A stretch of 64,000 bases of DNA from Homarus americanus (Eukaryota > Arthropoda > Malacostraca > Decapoda > Nephropidae), in the NCBI RefSeq assembly GCF_018991925.1, contig NW_024726342.1, positions 1 through 64,000 of the forward strand. Reading direction: 5' to 3'. The position numbers and the translations under genes were made by a program. This document shows, piece by piece, positions 1 to 13,226 of this stretch. The first letter of the stretch is position 1. Every line of letters starts with the position of its first letter. The notes below the pieces were generated by a model. The model was given only the letters and a program-made list of their open reading frames with translations, searched no databases and was not told the origin of the DNA.

Positions 1-385
1 AGTGTCAGAGGAGTACCTGGGAGGTCAGACGTGTACCTGGGACTATCGGAGGTGTACCTGGGAGTATCGGATGTGTACCTGGGAGTGTCAGAGGTACCTG
101 GGAGTATCATAGGTGTATCTGGGAGTGTCAGGGGTGTACCTGGGAGGTCAGGGTGTAACTGGGAGTGTCAGGGGTGTAACTGGGATGTCGGAGGTGGTAC
201 TGGGAGTGCCAGAGGTATACCTGGGAGTATCACAGGTACCTGGGATTCTGTCAGGTGTACCTGGGAGAGTCAGAGGTGTTCCTGAGAGTGTCAGAGGTAC
301 CTGGGATTGTCAGATGTACCTGGGAGTGTCGGGCTGTGTACCTGGGAGTGTCAGAGAGTACCTGGGAGGTCAGAGGTACCTGGGA

Positions 386-985
386 GTGTCTGGCGTGTAC
401 CTGGGAGTGTCGGAGGTGTACCAGGGAGTGTCAGAGGAGTACCTGGGAGTATCAGAGGAGTACCTGGGAGTGTCAGCGGTGTACCTGGGAGTGTCAGAGG
501 TGTACCTGGGAGTATTGGAGGTGTACCTGGGAGTGTCGGAGGTGTACCTGGGACTATCGGAGATGTACCTGGGAGTATCGGAGGTGTACCTGGGAGTGTC
601 AGAGGTGTACCTGGGAGTATCATAGGTGTATTGGGAGTGTCAGGGGTGTACCTGGGAGTGTCAGGTGTACCAGGGAGTGTCAGAGGAGTACCTGGGAGTG
701 TCAGAGGTGTACCTGGGAGTGTCTGGCGTGTACCTGGGAGTGTCGGAGGTGTACCAGGGAGTGTCAGAGGAGTACCTGGGAGTGTCAGAGGAGTACCTGG
801 GAGTGTCAGCGGTGTACCTGGTAGTGTCAGAGGTGTACCTGGGAGTATTGGAGGTGTACCTGGGAGTGTCGGAGGTGTACCTGGGACTATCGGAGGTGTA
901 CCTGGGAGTATCGGAGGTGTACCTGGGAGCATCGGAGGTACCGGAGTGTCAGGAGGTGTACCTGGGAGTATCATAGGTGTATCTG
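386..985 (+). repeat. Two adjacent copies of a ~0.33-kb block of about 16 monomers
   Basis: GTGTCTGGCGTG begins at 386 and again at 719, an offset of 333 bp (about 16 monomers). After each start the same series of variant units follows in order: a CCAGGGAG unit, GAGGAGTACC units, a TCAGCGG unit, a GAGTATTGGAG unit, a TCGGAG unit, a GGGACTATCGG unit, GAGTATCGG units and then ATCATAGG (near 619 and 970). The second copy holds one or two extra units before ATCATAGG, which raises that offset to about 351 bp. A shorter, more diverged third start lies at 1351. Ordered sharing of rare variants indicates recent local duplication, by unequal exchange or replication slippage. Units here stay close to an exact 21-bp register. 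Confidence 0.85.
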
Positions 986-3900
986 GAGTGTCAGGGGTGT
1001 ACCTGGGTGTGTCAGGGTGTAACTGGGAGTGTCAGGTGTAACTGGGAGTGTCGGAGGCACCTGGGAGCACAGAGGCATACCTGGGAGTATCAGAGGTGTA
1101 CCTGGGATTGTCAAGGAGTACCTGGATTGTCAGTGGTGTTCTGAGAGTATGAGAGGTGTACTTGGGATTGTCAGAGATGTACCTGGGAGTGTCAGATGTA
1201 CCTGGGAGTGTCAGAGGAGTACCTGGGAGGTCAGATGGGTACCTGGGAGTGTCAGAGGTGTACCTGGGAGTGTTCACGTGGTACTGGAGTGTCTGGAGGT
1301 GTACCAGGAGTGTCAGAGGAGTACCTGGGAGGTCAGAGGTGTACCTGGGAGTGTCTGGCGTACCTGGGAGTGTCGGAGGTGTACCAGGAGAGCTGAGAGG
1401 AGTCACCTGGGAGTGTCAGAGGAGTACCTGGGAGGTCAGCGGTGTACCTGGGAGTGTCAGAGGTGTACCTGGGAGTATTGAGGCACGGGAGGTCTGAGGT
1501 GTACCTGGGACTACTGGAGGTGTACCTGGGAGTATCGGAGGTGTACCTGGGATGCCGAGGTGTACCTGGGAGTATCATAGGTGTATCTGGGAGTGTCAGG
1601 GGTGTACCTGGGTGTGTTGGGGTGTAACTGGGAGGGTCAGGGTGCACTGAGTGTCGGAGGTGTACCTGGGAGTGTCAGAGGCATACCTGGGAGTATCAGT
1701 GGTGTTCCTGGAGAGTGCCGGAGTTGCCGATTGTCAGGTGTACCTGGGAGGCAGATGTGTACCTGGGAGATGTCAGAGGAGTACCTGGGAGTGTCAGATG
1801 TACCTGGGAGGTCAGAGGTGTACTGGAATGTCTGGGGTGTACCTGGGAGGTCAGAGGTACCTGGGAGAGTCAGGGGTACCTAGGAGTGTCAGGGGTGCAC
1901 ATGGGAGTGTCTGAGGTACCTGGAGGTGTCAGAGGAGTACCTGGAATGTCAGAGGTGTATCTGGGAGTGTCTGAAATGTACCTGGGAGTGTCAGAGGTGT
2001 GCCCGGGAGTGTCAGGAGTTGTACCTGGGAGTGGCAGAGGAGTACCTGGGAGTGTCAGAGATGAACCTGGGAGTGTCTGGAGGTACCTGGGAGTGTCTGG
2101 AGGTTTACCTGGGAGTGCCTGAGGTACCTGGGAGTGTCTGAGGTTTACCTGGGAGGTCAGAGGTGTACCTGGGAGTTCTGAGGTACTGGGAGCCAGAGGT
2201 GCACTGGGAGTGTCAGAGGTGTACCAGGAGTGTCAGTGACTACCTGGAGTGTCTGGAGGTGTACCTGGAAGTGTCAGAGGTGTACCTGGGAGTGTCAGAG
2301 GTGTACCTGGGAGTGTCTGAGGTGTACCTGGGATTGTCTGGAGGTGTACCTGGAAGTGTCAGAGGTGTACCTGGAGAGTGGAGGTGTACCTGGGAGTGCC
2401 GGAGGTGTACCAGGGAGTGTCAGAGGAGACCTGGGAGTGTCGGAGGTACCTGGGAGTGTCGAATGTGTACCTGGGAGTGTCAGAGGTGTAGCAGGAGCAC
2501 AGAGGTGCACCTGGGAGTGTGGAGAGGTGAACCAGGGAGTGTCAGAGGAGTACCTGGGAGTGTCAGAGGTGTACCTGGGACTATCGGAGGTGTACCTGGG
2601 AGTATCGGATGTGTACCTGGGAGTGTCAGAGGTACCTGGAGTATCATAGGTGTACCTGGGAGTGCAGGGGTGTACCTGGGAGTGTCAGAGGTGTAACTGG
2701 GAGTGTCAGGGGTGTAACTGGGAGGTCAGGGGTGTAACTGGAGTGTCGGAGGTGTACCTGGGAGTGTCAGAGGTATTACTGGGAGTATCACAGGTGTACC
2801 TGGGAAGTGAGAGAGGTGTACCTGAGAGTGTCAGAGGTGTACCTGGAGTCAGAGGTGTAACTGGGAGTGCTGGGCCAGGTACCTGGGAGGAGGAGTACCT
2901 GGGAGGCAGAGGTACCTGGGAGCAGGCAGGTACCTGGGAGTGTCGGAGGTGTACCAGGGAGTGTCAGAGGAGTACCTGGGAGTGTCAGAGGTACCTGGGA
3001 GTGTCCAGGCACCTGGGAGTGTCGGAGGTGTACCAGGGAGTGTCAGAGGAGCAACCTGGGAGGCAGAGGAGTACCTGGGAGTGTCAGCGGTGTACCTGGG
3101 AGTGTCAGAGGTGTACCTGGGAGTATTGGGTGTACCTGGGAGTATCGGAGGGCACCTGGGAGGTCGGATATGTACCTGGGAGAGCAGAGGTACCAGGAGT
3201 GTTAAAGGTGTACCTGGGAGGCCAGAGGTGTACCTGGGAGTGTCAGAGGTGTACCTGGGAGTGTCTGAGGTGTACCTGGGAGGTATGAGGTACCTGAAGC
3301 CTAGAGGAGCACGGGAGCGTCAAAGGAGTACCTGGAGGTCAGAGGTACCTGATAGTGTCAGTGGTGTACCTGAGAGTGTCAGAGGTACCTGGGAGTGTCA
3401 TTGGTGTACCTGGGATTGCTGAACCTGGAGGCACCTGGGAGTATCAGAGGTACCTGGGAGTGTCAGGGGTGTACCTGGGAGGCTGGGGGTGTAACTGGGA
3501 GGGGAGGTGTAACTGGGAGTGTCAGATGTGTACCTGGAGTGTCACATGTGCACTTGGGAGTGTCAAAGCTGCACCTGGGAGTGTCAGAGGAGTACCTGGA
3601 GTGTCAGAGGAGCACGGGAGTGTCAGCATACCTGGGAGGCCAGGTGTACCTGGGACTATCGGAGGTACCTGGGGCACGGAGGTGTACCTGGGAGTGTCAG
3701 AATTGTACCTGGGACTATCAGAGGTGTACCTGGGGCATCGGATGTGTACCTGGGAGGTCAGAGGTATACCCGGGAGTGTCAGAGGTACCTCGGAGCATCA
3801 GAGGTGTATCTGGGAGTGTCAGGTGTACCTGGGAGTATCAGGGGTAACTGAGAGTGTCGGAGGAGTAACTGGGAGTGTCAGAGGTGTAACTGGGAGCATC

Positions 3901-6900
3901 AGAGGTGTACCTGGGAGTGTCGGTGGTGTACCTGGGAGTGTCAGAGTTGTACCTGGGAGGCCAGAGGTGCCTGAGAGTTACAGGTGTTCCTGAGAGTGTC
4001 AGAGGTGTACCTGGGAGTATCAGAGGTGTACCTGGGAGGCAGTGGTGTCCTGGAGGTCAGAGGTACCTGGGAGGTCAGAGGTACCTGGGAGTGTCAGAGG
4101 TGTACCTGGGAGTGTCGGAGGTGTTCTGGAGAGTGTCAGAGGTGTACCTGGGAGGTCAGAGGTGTAGCTGGGGAGGCCGATGTGTACCTGGGAGTGTCTG
4201 GGGTGTACTTGGAGTGTCTGAGGTGTACCTGGTAGTGTCAGAGGAGCACCTGGGAGTGCTGGGAGGTGTACCTGAGCAGCCTGGGGTGTACCTCAGAGTG
4301 TCAGAGGTGTACTGGGAGGTCAGAGGTGTACTGGAATATCATGTTGTATCTGGGAGGTGGTGTACCAGTGTCAGGTGTAACTGGGAGAGCCGGAGGTGTA
4401 ACTGGGAGTGTCAGAGGCATACCTGGGAGTATAGAGGTATCTGGGAGTGTCAGAGGTGTACCTGGGAGGTCGGAGGTGTGCCTGAGAGTGTCAGAGGTGT
4501 ACCTGGGAGTGCTGGGAGGTACCTGGGAGTGCTGAGATGTGTAACTGGGAGTGTCTGGGTGTACCTGGGAGGTCAGAGGTGTACCTGGGAGTGTCTGGGT
4601 ACCTGGGAGGCCAGAGGTGTACCTGGGAGTGTCTGGGGTGTACCTGGGAGTGTCAGGTGTAACTGGGTGTCTGGGGTGTACCTGGGGTGCAGGAGAGGTA
4701 CCAGGGAGTGTCAGTGGAGTACCTGGGAGTACAGAGAGAAATACCAGGGACTGTAACAGAGTACCTGGGAGTGACAGAGGTGTACCTGGGAGTGTGAGAG
4801 GTGTACCTGGGAGTGTCTGAGGTGTACCTGGGAGCAGCAGATGTGTACCTGGAGTGTGAGAGGTACCTGGGAGTGTCTGAGGTGTACCTGGGAGTGTCAG
4901 AGATGTACCTGGGAGTATCAGGTGTACCTGGGAGTGTGGGGTGTACCTGGGAGTGTCAGGGGTGTAACTGGGAGGGTCGGAGGTGTAAGTGGGAGGTTAG
5001 GGAGGTACCTGGGAGTGTCAGAGTACCTGGGAGGTCAGAGGTACTGGGAGGTCAGAAGTGTACCTGGAAGTGTCAGAGGTGTCCCTGGGCATGTCAGGGT
5101 GTACCTGGGAGTGTCTGAGGTGTACCTGGGAGTTTCAGGGGTGTACCTGGGAGGCTGAGGTGTACCTGGGAGGTCAGAGGGCTAATGGGAGTGTCAGGGA
5201 GGTGTACCTGGGAGTGTCAGAGGTGTACCTAGGAGTGTCAGAGAAGTACCTGGGAGCGTCAGGAGTACCTGGGAGTGTCAGAGGTGTACCTGATAGTGTC
5301 AGTGGTGTACCTGAGAGTGTCAGGAGTGTAACTGAGTGTGTCAGAGGTGTACCTGGGAGTGTTGGCTGGTGCACCTGAGTGTCAAGGCAGAACCTGGAGG
5401 TGCTCAGAGGTACCTGGGAGTATCAAAGGTGTACCTGGGAGTGTCAGGGGTGTAACTGGGAGTGTCGGAGGTGACTGGGAGTGCCGGAGGTGTAACTGGG
5501 AGTGTCAGAGGTACCTGGGAGTGACAGAGGTGTACCTGGGAGTGTCAAAGCTGTACCCGGGAGTGTCAGAAGAGTACCTGGGAGGTCAGAGGAGCACCTG
5601 GGAGTGTAAGGGATGTACCTGGGAGTGTCAGGGGTGTACCTGGGAGTGTCAGAGGTGTACCTGGGAGTGTCTGAGGGTACCTGGGAGTGGCTGAGGTACC
5701 TGGGAGAGCCAGGAGGAGAACCAGGAGTGTCAGAGGAGAACCAGGAGTGTAAGAGGTGTAGTGGGAGGGGGAGGTGTAGCTGGGAGTGTCAGGAGGTGTA
5801 CCAGGGAGTGCCAGAGGTGCACGGGAGTGTCGAGAGGTGTACCAGGGAGTGTCGAGAGGAGTACCTGGGAGGCTGGGCAGTACCTGAGTGTCGGATGGTA
5901 CCTGGGAGCATCAGAGGTGCACGTGGACTATCGGAGGTGTACCTGGGGGGCACGGAGGTGCACTGGAGTATCAGAGGTACCTGGGACTATCGGAGGTACC
6001 TGGGAGGTCAGAGGTGTACCTGGGAGGTCGGGGGTGTACCTGGGAGTGTTCAGAAACTGGAGAGCAAGTCGAGGAGGCGGGAGGTCAGTGGTACCTGGGA
6101 GTCTCAGAGGTACCTTTGAGTGCTCAGAGGTGTTCCTGAGAGTGTCAGGAGGTTCCTGAGAGTCAGGAGGTGTACCTGGGAGTATCAGAGGTGTACCTGG
6201 GAGGCCAGTGGTGTACCTGGGAGTGTCAGAGGTGTACCTGGGAGGTCAGAGGTGTACCTGGGAGGCGAAGGTGTTCCTGAGAGTGTCAGGAGGTACCTGG
6301 AGTGTCAGAGGTGTACCTGGGAGTGTCAGATGCGTACCTGGTAGTGTCTGGGTGTACTGGGAGTGTCTGAGGTGTACCTGGGAATGTCAGAGGAGCACCT
6401 GGGAGGTCAGAGGTGTACCTGGGAGGTCTGGGGTGTACCTCAGAGTGTCAGGGGTGTACGGGAGGTCAGAAATGTACCTGGGCATATCATAGGTGTATCT
6501 GGGAGTATCACGGGTGTACCTGGGAATGTCAGGTGTAACTGGGAGCAAGTCGGAGGTGTAACTGGGAGTAGCCGGAGGTGTCCTGGAGAGAATCAGAGGT
6601 GTACCTGGGAGGCCAGAGGTACCTGGAGTGTCAGATGTGTACCTGGGAGGTCAGGGTGTACCTGGGAGTGTAGGGGTGTACCTGGGAGTGTCAGAGGTGT
6701 ACCTGGGAGGTCAGAGGTGTTCCTGAGAGTGTCAGAGGTGTACCTTGGAGCATCAGAGGTGCACCTGGGAGAGCTGGGGTGGTGTACCTGGGAGTATCAG
6801 AGGTGTACCGGGAGTGTCAGAGGTACCTGGGAGTCGAAGGTGTTCCTGGAGAGGTCAGAGGTACCTGGGAGGTCAGAGGTACCTGAGTGTCAGATGTACC

Positions 6901-9900
6901 TGGGAGTGTCTGGGGTACTTGGGAGTCTGAGGTGTACCTGGGAATGTCAGAGGAGTACCTGGAGCCAGAGGTACCTGGAGGCACTCAGAGTGTCAGAGGT
7001 GCACGGGAGTGTCAGAGATGTACCTGGGAATATCATAGGTGTATCTGGGAGTATCACGGTGTACCTGGAGAATGTCAGGTGTAACTGGGAGTGTCGGAGG
7101 TAATCTGGAGTGTCGGAGGTGTTCCTGAGTATCAGAGGTGTACCTGGGAGGTCAGAGGTGTGGGAGTGTCAGATGTGTACCTGGGAGGTCAGGGGTGTAC
7201 CTGAAGTGTCAGGTGTACCTGGGAGGCAGGGGTACCTGGGAGGTCAGGTGTAACTGGAGGGTCGGAGGTGTAAGGGGAGGCCAGAGATGTACCTGGGAGT
7301 GTCAGAGGTACCTGGGAGGTCAGAGGTGTACCTGGGAGTGTCAGGAGGTACCTGAAGGCAGAGGTGTCCCTGGGTATGTCAGAGGAGTACCTGGGAGCGT
7401 CAGGGAGTACCTGGGAGTGTCAGAGGTGTACCTGATAGTGCTGGGTGGTGTACCTGAGAGTGTCAGAGGTGTAACTGAGAGTGCGTCAGAGGTGCACTGG
7501 GAGGCCGCAGGTGCCTGGGAGTGTCAAGGTGAACCTGGAGGTGTCAGAGGTGTACCTGGGAGTATCAAAGGTGCCTGGGAGGTCAGGTAACTGGAGTGTC
7601 GGAGGTAACTGGGAGTGTCGGAGGTGTAACTGGAGTGTCAAAGGTACCTGGGAGTGTCAGAGGTGTATCTGGGAGTGTCGCTGTACCTGGGAGTTTAAGA
7701 AGATTACCTGGGAGGCTGAGAGAGTACCTGGGAGGTCAAGGGTGTACCTGGGAGGCCAGGGGTGTACCTGGGAGGAGGTGTACCTGGGAGTGTCTGAGGT
7801 GTACCTGGGAGTGGCTGAGGTGTACCTGGGAGTGCCAGAGGAGAACCAGGAGGTCAGAGGAGAACCAGGAGTGTAAGAGGTGTAGCTGGGAGTGTGCAGA
7901 GGTGTACCAGGGAGGTCAGAGGTGTACTTGGGAGTGTCAGAGGTGTACCAGGGAGGCTCAGAGGAGTACCTGGGAGTGGCCGGGCGTGTACCTGGGAGTG
8001 TCGGATGTACCTGGGAGTAGCAGAGGTGTACGTGGGACTATCGGAGGTGTACCTGGGGTATCGGAGGTGTACCTGGGAGTGTCGGAGGTGTACCTGGGAG
8101 TGCAGAAATGTACCTGGGAGTGTCAGGGTGTAACTGAGAGCAAATGGAGGAGTCTGACAGGAGGTGTACCTGGGGGTATCGGAGGTGTACCTGGGAGATG
8201 TCGGAGGTGTACCTGGGACAGAGGTGTACTGGGGGCATGTAGGTATCTGGGAGTGCAGAGGTGTCTGAGAAAGAGGTGTTCCTGAGAGTGTAGAGGTGTT
8301 CCTGAGAGTATCTGGGTGTACCTGGGAGTGTCAGGGTGTACCTGGGAGTGTCTAAGGTGAAACCTGGGAGTGTTGGGAGGTTTAACTGGAATCAAAAATG
8401 GTAGTGTCAGAGGTGTACCTGGGAGAGTCAGAGGAGCACCTGGGAGTGTCAAAGGTGTACCTGGGAACAAGGTGACCTGGGAGTGTCAAAGGTGTACTCA
8501 GTGTCAGGGGTGTACCTGGGAGTGTTCAAAATGAGTGTTGAGTACCTGGGAGTGTCGATGTACCTGGGAGTGTCGGAATGTACCTGAGTGTCAGAGGAGT
8601 ACCTGGGAGCGTCAGAGGTGTACCTGGAGTGTCAGAGGCACCTGGGAGTTTCAGGGTGGCACCTGGGAGGTCTGAGGTACCTGGGAGGTCAGAGGTGTAC
8701 CGAGAGTCAGGAGTGTACAAGGGAGTGTCAGGAGTACCTGGGAGTGTCGGAGGTGTACCTGCGAGTGTCGGATGTGTACCTGGGAGGCCAGAGGTAGCAG
8801 GGAGTGTTAGAGGTGCACGGGAGTGAGAGAACCAGGGAGGCCGAGAGTACCTGGGAGGTTGGGAGGTGTACCTGGGACTATCGGAGGTAACTGCACGAGG
8901 TACCGGGAGTGTGAGAGGTGTACATGGGAGCACTCAGGTGTATCTGGGAGTGTCAGGTGTACCTGGGAGTGTCAGGACTGGAAGTGCCGGGTGTAACTGG
9001 GAGTGCCGGAGGTACCTGGGAGTGTCAGAGGCATACCTGGGAGGTCAGAGGTGACCTGGGATTGTCAGAGGTGCCTGGGAGGTCAGAGGTTTACCTGGGA
9101 GTGCCAGAGGTGTACCTGGGAGTGGCAGAGGTGTACCTGGGAGGTCTGGCGGTACCTGGGAGTGTCGGAGGTGTACCAGGGAGGTCAGAGGCATACCTGG
9201 GAGCATCACAGGTGTACCTGGGATTATCAGGAGGTGTACCTGGGAGGTCAGAGGTGTTTCTGGAGAGTGTCAGAGATGTACCTGGGATTGTCAGAGGTAC
9301 CTGGGAGTGTCTGGGGCTGTGTACCTGGGAGTGTCAGAGGAGCACCTGGAGGCCAGAGGTGTACCTGGGAGTGCCGTGGTACCTGGGAGTCTCTGAGGTG
9401 TACCAGGAGGCCACAGAGGAGTACCTGGGAGGTCAGAGGTGTACCTGGGAGGCTGGGGTGTACCAGGGAGGCCAGTGGGAGTGGCCTGGGAGGTTGGGAG
9501 AAACCTGGGAGCAAGCTGGGGGTGTACCTGGGAGTGTCTGAGGTGTACCTGGGAGGTGGGAGGTAACCTGGGAGGTTGGGGTGTACCAGGAGGTCAGGAG
9601 TACCTGGGAGGCCGGAGGTACCTGGGAGTGTCGGATGTACCTAGGAGAGTCAGAGGTGTAGCAGGGAGGTTAGAGGTACCTGGGAGGTGGAGAGGTGAAC
9701 AAGGAGTGTCAGAGGAGTACCTGGGAGGTCAGGGTGTACCTGAGAATGTCAGGTACCTGGAGGTCAGGGGTGTAACTGGGAGTGTCGGAGGTGTACCTGG
9801 GAGTGTCAGAGGTGTACCTGGGAGGTCAGAGGTGTACCTGGGAAGTCAGAGGTGTACCGGAGTGTCTGAGGTGTACCTGGGAGTGCTCTGAGGGGTACCT

Positions 9901-10320
9901 GGGAGGTCAGAGAACCAGGAGTGCAATGAGGTGTACCTGGGAGGTCAGATGTGCCTGGGAGGCAATGGGAAGGAGAGTACCTGGGAGGCCAGGAGGTGTA
10001 CCTGGGAGGTTAGAGGTGCACCTGGGAGTTTCAGGTGTACTGGGAGTGCTTGAGGTGTACCTGGGAGTGTTGAGAGGTGTACCTGCGAGAGCTGGGGGTG
10101 TACAAGGGAGCTCAGTGGAGTACCTGGGAGCCGGAGGTGTACCTGCGAGTGTCGGATGTACCTGGGAGGTCAGAGGTGTAGTAGGAGTGTTAGAGGTACC
10201 TGGGAGGGAGAGGTGAACCAGGGAGGCCAGAGGAGTACCTGGGAGTGCAGAGGTACCTGGGATCGGAGGTGTACCTGGGAGCACCGGAGGTACCTGGGAG
10301 GAGAGGTGAACATGGGAGTA

Positions 10321-13226
10321 TCATAGGTGTATCTGGGAGTGTCAGGGGTACCTGGGAGTGTTGGGGTGTAAATTGAGGTGTCAGGGGTGTAACTGGGAGG
10401 TCAGAGGCATACCTGGGAGGTCAGGAGGTGTACCTGGGATTGTCAGAGGTGACCTGGGATTGTCAGGAGGTGCACCTGGGAGGCCAGAGGTTTACCTGGG
10501 AGGTCAGAGGTACCTGGGAGCAGCAGAGGTGTACCTGGGAGTGGCAGAGGTGTACCTGGGAGTGTCAGCTGTGTACCTGGGAGTGTCAGAGGAGCACTGG
10601 GAGTGGGGAGGTACCTGGAGGTCTGGCGTGTACCTGGGAGTGTCGGAGGTGTACCAGGGAGTGTCAGAGGTGGCCCTGGGAGTATCAGAGGTGTACCTGG
10701 GATTGTCAGAGGTGTACCTGGGATTGTCAGAGGTGTACCTGGGAGTGTCAGAGGTTACCTGGGAGCAAGTCAGAGAGCACCTGGGAGGTCAGAGGTGTAC
10801 CGGAGTGTCAGGGGTGTACCAGGGATGTCAGTGGAGTACCTGGGAGGTCAGAGGTGAACCTGGGAGGTCAGGTGTACTTGGGAGTGTCTGAGGTACCTGG
10901 GAGCTCAGAGGTACCTGGGAGGCCAGGGGTGTACCCAGGAGGCTGGGTGGAGTACCTGGAAGTGTCGGAGGTACCTGGGAGTGTCGGATGTGCACTCAGG
11001 AGTGCAGAGGTGTAGCAGAGTGTCAGAGGTGTACCTGGGAGGGGAGAGAGAACAAGGAGTGCCAGAGGAGTACTCTGGGAGGGGGTGTAATAGTCAGGGG
11101 TGTACCTGGGAGGTTGCCAGGGGCTGTAACTGGGAGTGTCGGAGGTGTACCTGGGAGCATGAGGCAACTGGGAGTCAGAGGTGTACCTGGAATGTCAGAG
11201 GTGTACTGGGAGTGCCTGAGGTGTACCTGAGAGGTCTGAGGGGTACCTGGGAGGTCAGGGGAGAACCAGGAGTGTAAGAGGTGCACCTGGAGGCTGGATG
11301 TGTACTGGGAGTGTCGGAGGTGTACCTGGGATTGCTCGGAGGTGTACCTGGAGTGTTGAGCCCTGAGATGTCAGAGTTGTACCTGGATTGTCAGAGGTAC
11401 CTGGGAGTGTCAGATGTATACCTGGGAGGCCAGAGGAGCACCTGGGAGCCAGGAGGCACTGGAGTGCTGGGTTTACCTGGGAGTGTCGAGAGGTGCACCT
11501 GGGAGGCCAGGGCATGGGGAGTTTCAGGGTGTACCTGGGAGTGCCTGAGGTGTACCTGGGAGGTGTCAGAGGAGTACCTGGGAATGTCAGAGAGCATCTG
11601 GGAGTGTCTGAAAGTACCTGGGAGGCCAGAGGTTTACCTGAGTGTCAGAGAGGTGTACCTGGGAGTGGCAGAGGTGTACCTGGGAGTGTCAGAGATGTAC
11701 CTGGGAGTGTCTGAGGTACCTGGGAGTGCCTGAGCTTACCTGGGAGTGTCTGAGGTACCTGGGAGCACTGAGGTACCTGGGAGGCAGAGGCAATGGGAGC
11801 CTGGAGAGGTGTACCAGGGAGTGTGTGACTACCTGGGAGTGGTCTGAGGTACCTGGGAGGTCAGAGGTGTACCTGGGAGAGCCTGAGGTACCTGGAAGTG
11901 AGTACCTGGGAGTGTCAAACGTGACCTGGGAGCATCGGAGGTGTGCCTGAGAACATGAGTGTACCTGGGAGAGCTATAGTGTACCTGGGAGTGTCGGAGG
12001 TGTACCTGGAAGTGTCCAGTACCTGGGAGTGTCACATGTACCAGCAATGAGGTGTAACTGAGGTCAGAGGTGGGAACAGAGGTGTACCTGGAGTAAGCCG
12101 GAGGTGTACCTGGGAGGCCGAGTACCAGGAATGTGAGGAGGCCTGGGAGGCAGGGGAGTTCTGGGAGGTGGGAGGTACCTGGGAGTGTCAGAGGGTGCCT
12201 GGGAGGCCAGAGGTGTACCTGGGAGGAGAACTGTACCTGGGAGGTCAGAGGTGTACCTGGGAGAAGGGAGGTGTGGGAGAGCGGAGGTGCACCTGGGAGA
12301 GAGGTACCTGGGAGGCTCAGAGGTGTACCTGGGAGTGTCTGGAGGTGTACCTGGGAGTGTCGGATGTACCTGGGAGTGTCAGAGGTGTACCTGGTGGTGT
12401 GAGTGGTGTACCTGGAAGGTCAGAGGTGTACCTGGTGGTGCATGAGTGGTGTACCTGGGAGGCCAGAGGTGTACCTGGTTGTGTGAGTGTGTGTACCTGG
12501 GAGTGTCAGAGGAGAACTAGGGAGTGTAAGAGGTGTACCTGGGAGTGTCAGAGGTGTACCAGTGGAAGCCAGAGGTGTACCTGGGAGTGTCAGAGGTGTA
12601 CCAGAGGCCAGAGAGTATGGGAGTGCTGGGTGGTGTACCTGGGAGTGTCGGGATGTACCTGGGAGACAGAGGTGTACCAGGGAGTGTTAGAGGTTACCTG
12701 GGAGTGTCAGAAGTGTACCTGGGACTATCGGAGGTGTACTGGGTGTAATGGGAGGTGTACCTGGAGTGTCAGAGGTACCTGGGAGTATCAGAGGTGAATC
12801 TGGAGGTCAGGGGTCACTGGGAGTGTCAGGGTGTAACTGGGAGGTCGGAGATGAAACTGGGAGTGTCAGAGGTAACTGGGACACTGCACCTGGAGTGTCA
12901 GTGGTGTACCTGGGAGTGTCAGAGGCCTGGGAGGTCAGGGGTGTACCAGGAGGTGAGTGGAGTACCTGGGAGGTAGTGGAGTACCTGGGAGGCCAGAGGT
13001 GAACCTGGGAGTTAGGTGCATGGGAGTGTCTGAGGTGTACCTGGGAGGCAGAGGTGTACCTGGGAGGTCAAAACAGGAGCCGTGAGCACGGCAAGTGGAG
13101 GTGTACCTGGAGAGCGATGCACCTGGGAGGTCTGAGGAGGTAACAGGGAGGCAGAGGTGTACCTGGGACCACGGGAGGTGTACCAGGGAGACGGGAGGTG
13201 TAATGGGAGGTCAGAAAATGGGAGCA
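10321..13226 (+). repeat. Higher-order block in domain 1, copy L1
   Basis: The block is anchored on ATCATAGG at 10321 and runs to the next ATCATAGG at 13227, 2,906 bp away. A second anchor, GAGGCATACC, lies just downstream in each block (about 10407 and 13329) and gives 2,922 bp. Agreement between two separate markers supports a true higher-order repeat of about 139 monomers, although the interior is diverged. Block edges are chosen at the anchor and are arbitrary in phase. Confidence 0.6.

Noticed and set aside
351..974. Minus-strand proline/threonine-rich ORFs (PGTPLTL repeats), mucin-like in appearance
   Set aside because: This is the reverse complement of the same repeat. It is open because the monomer lacks stops in that frame, and it competes with open plus-strand frames over the same bases.
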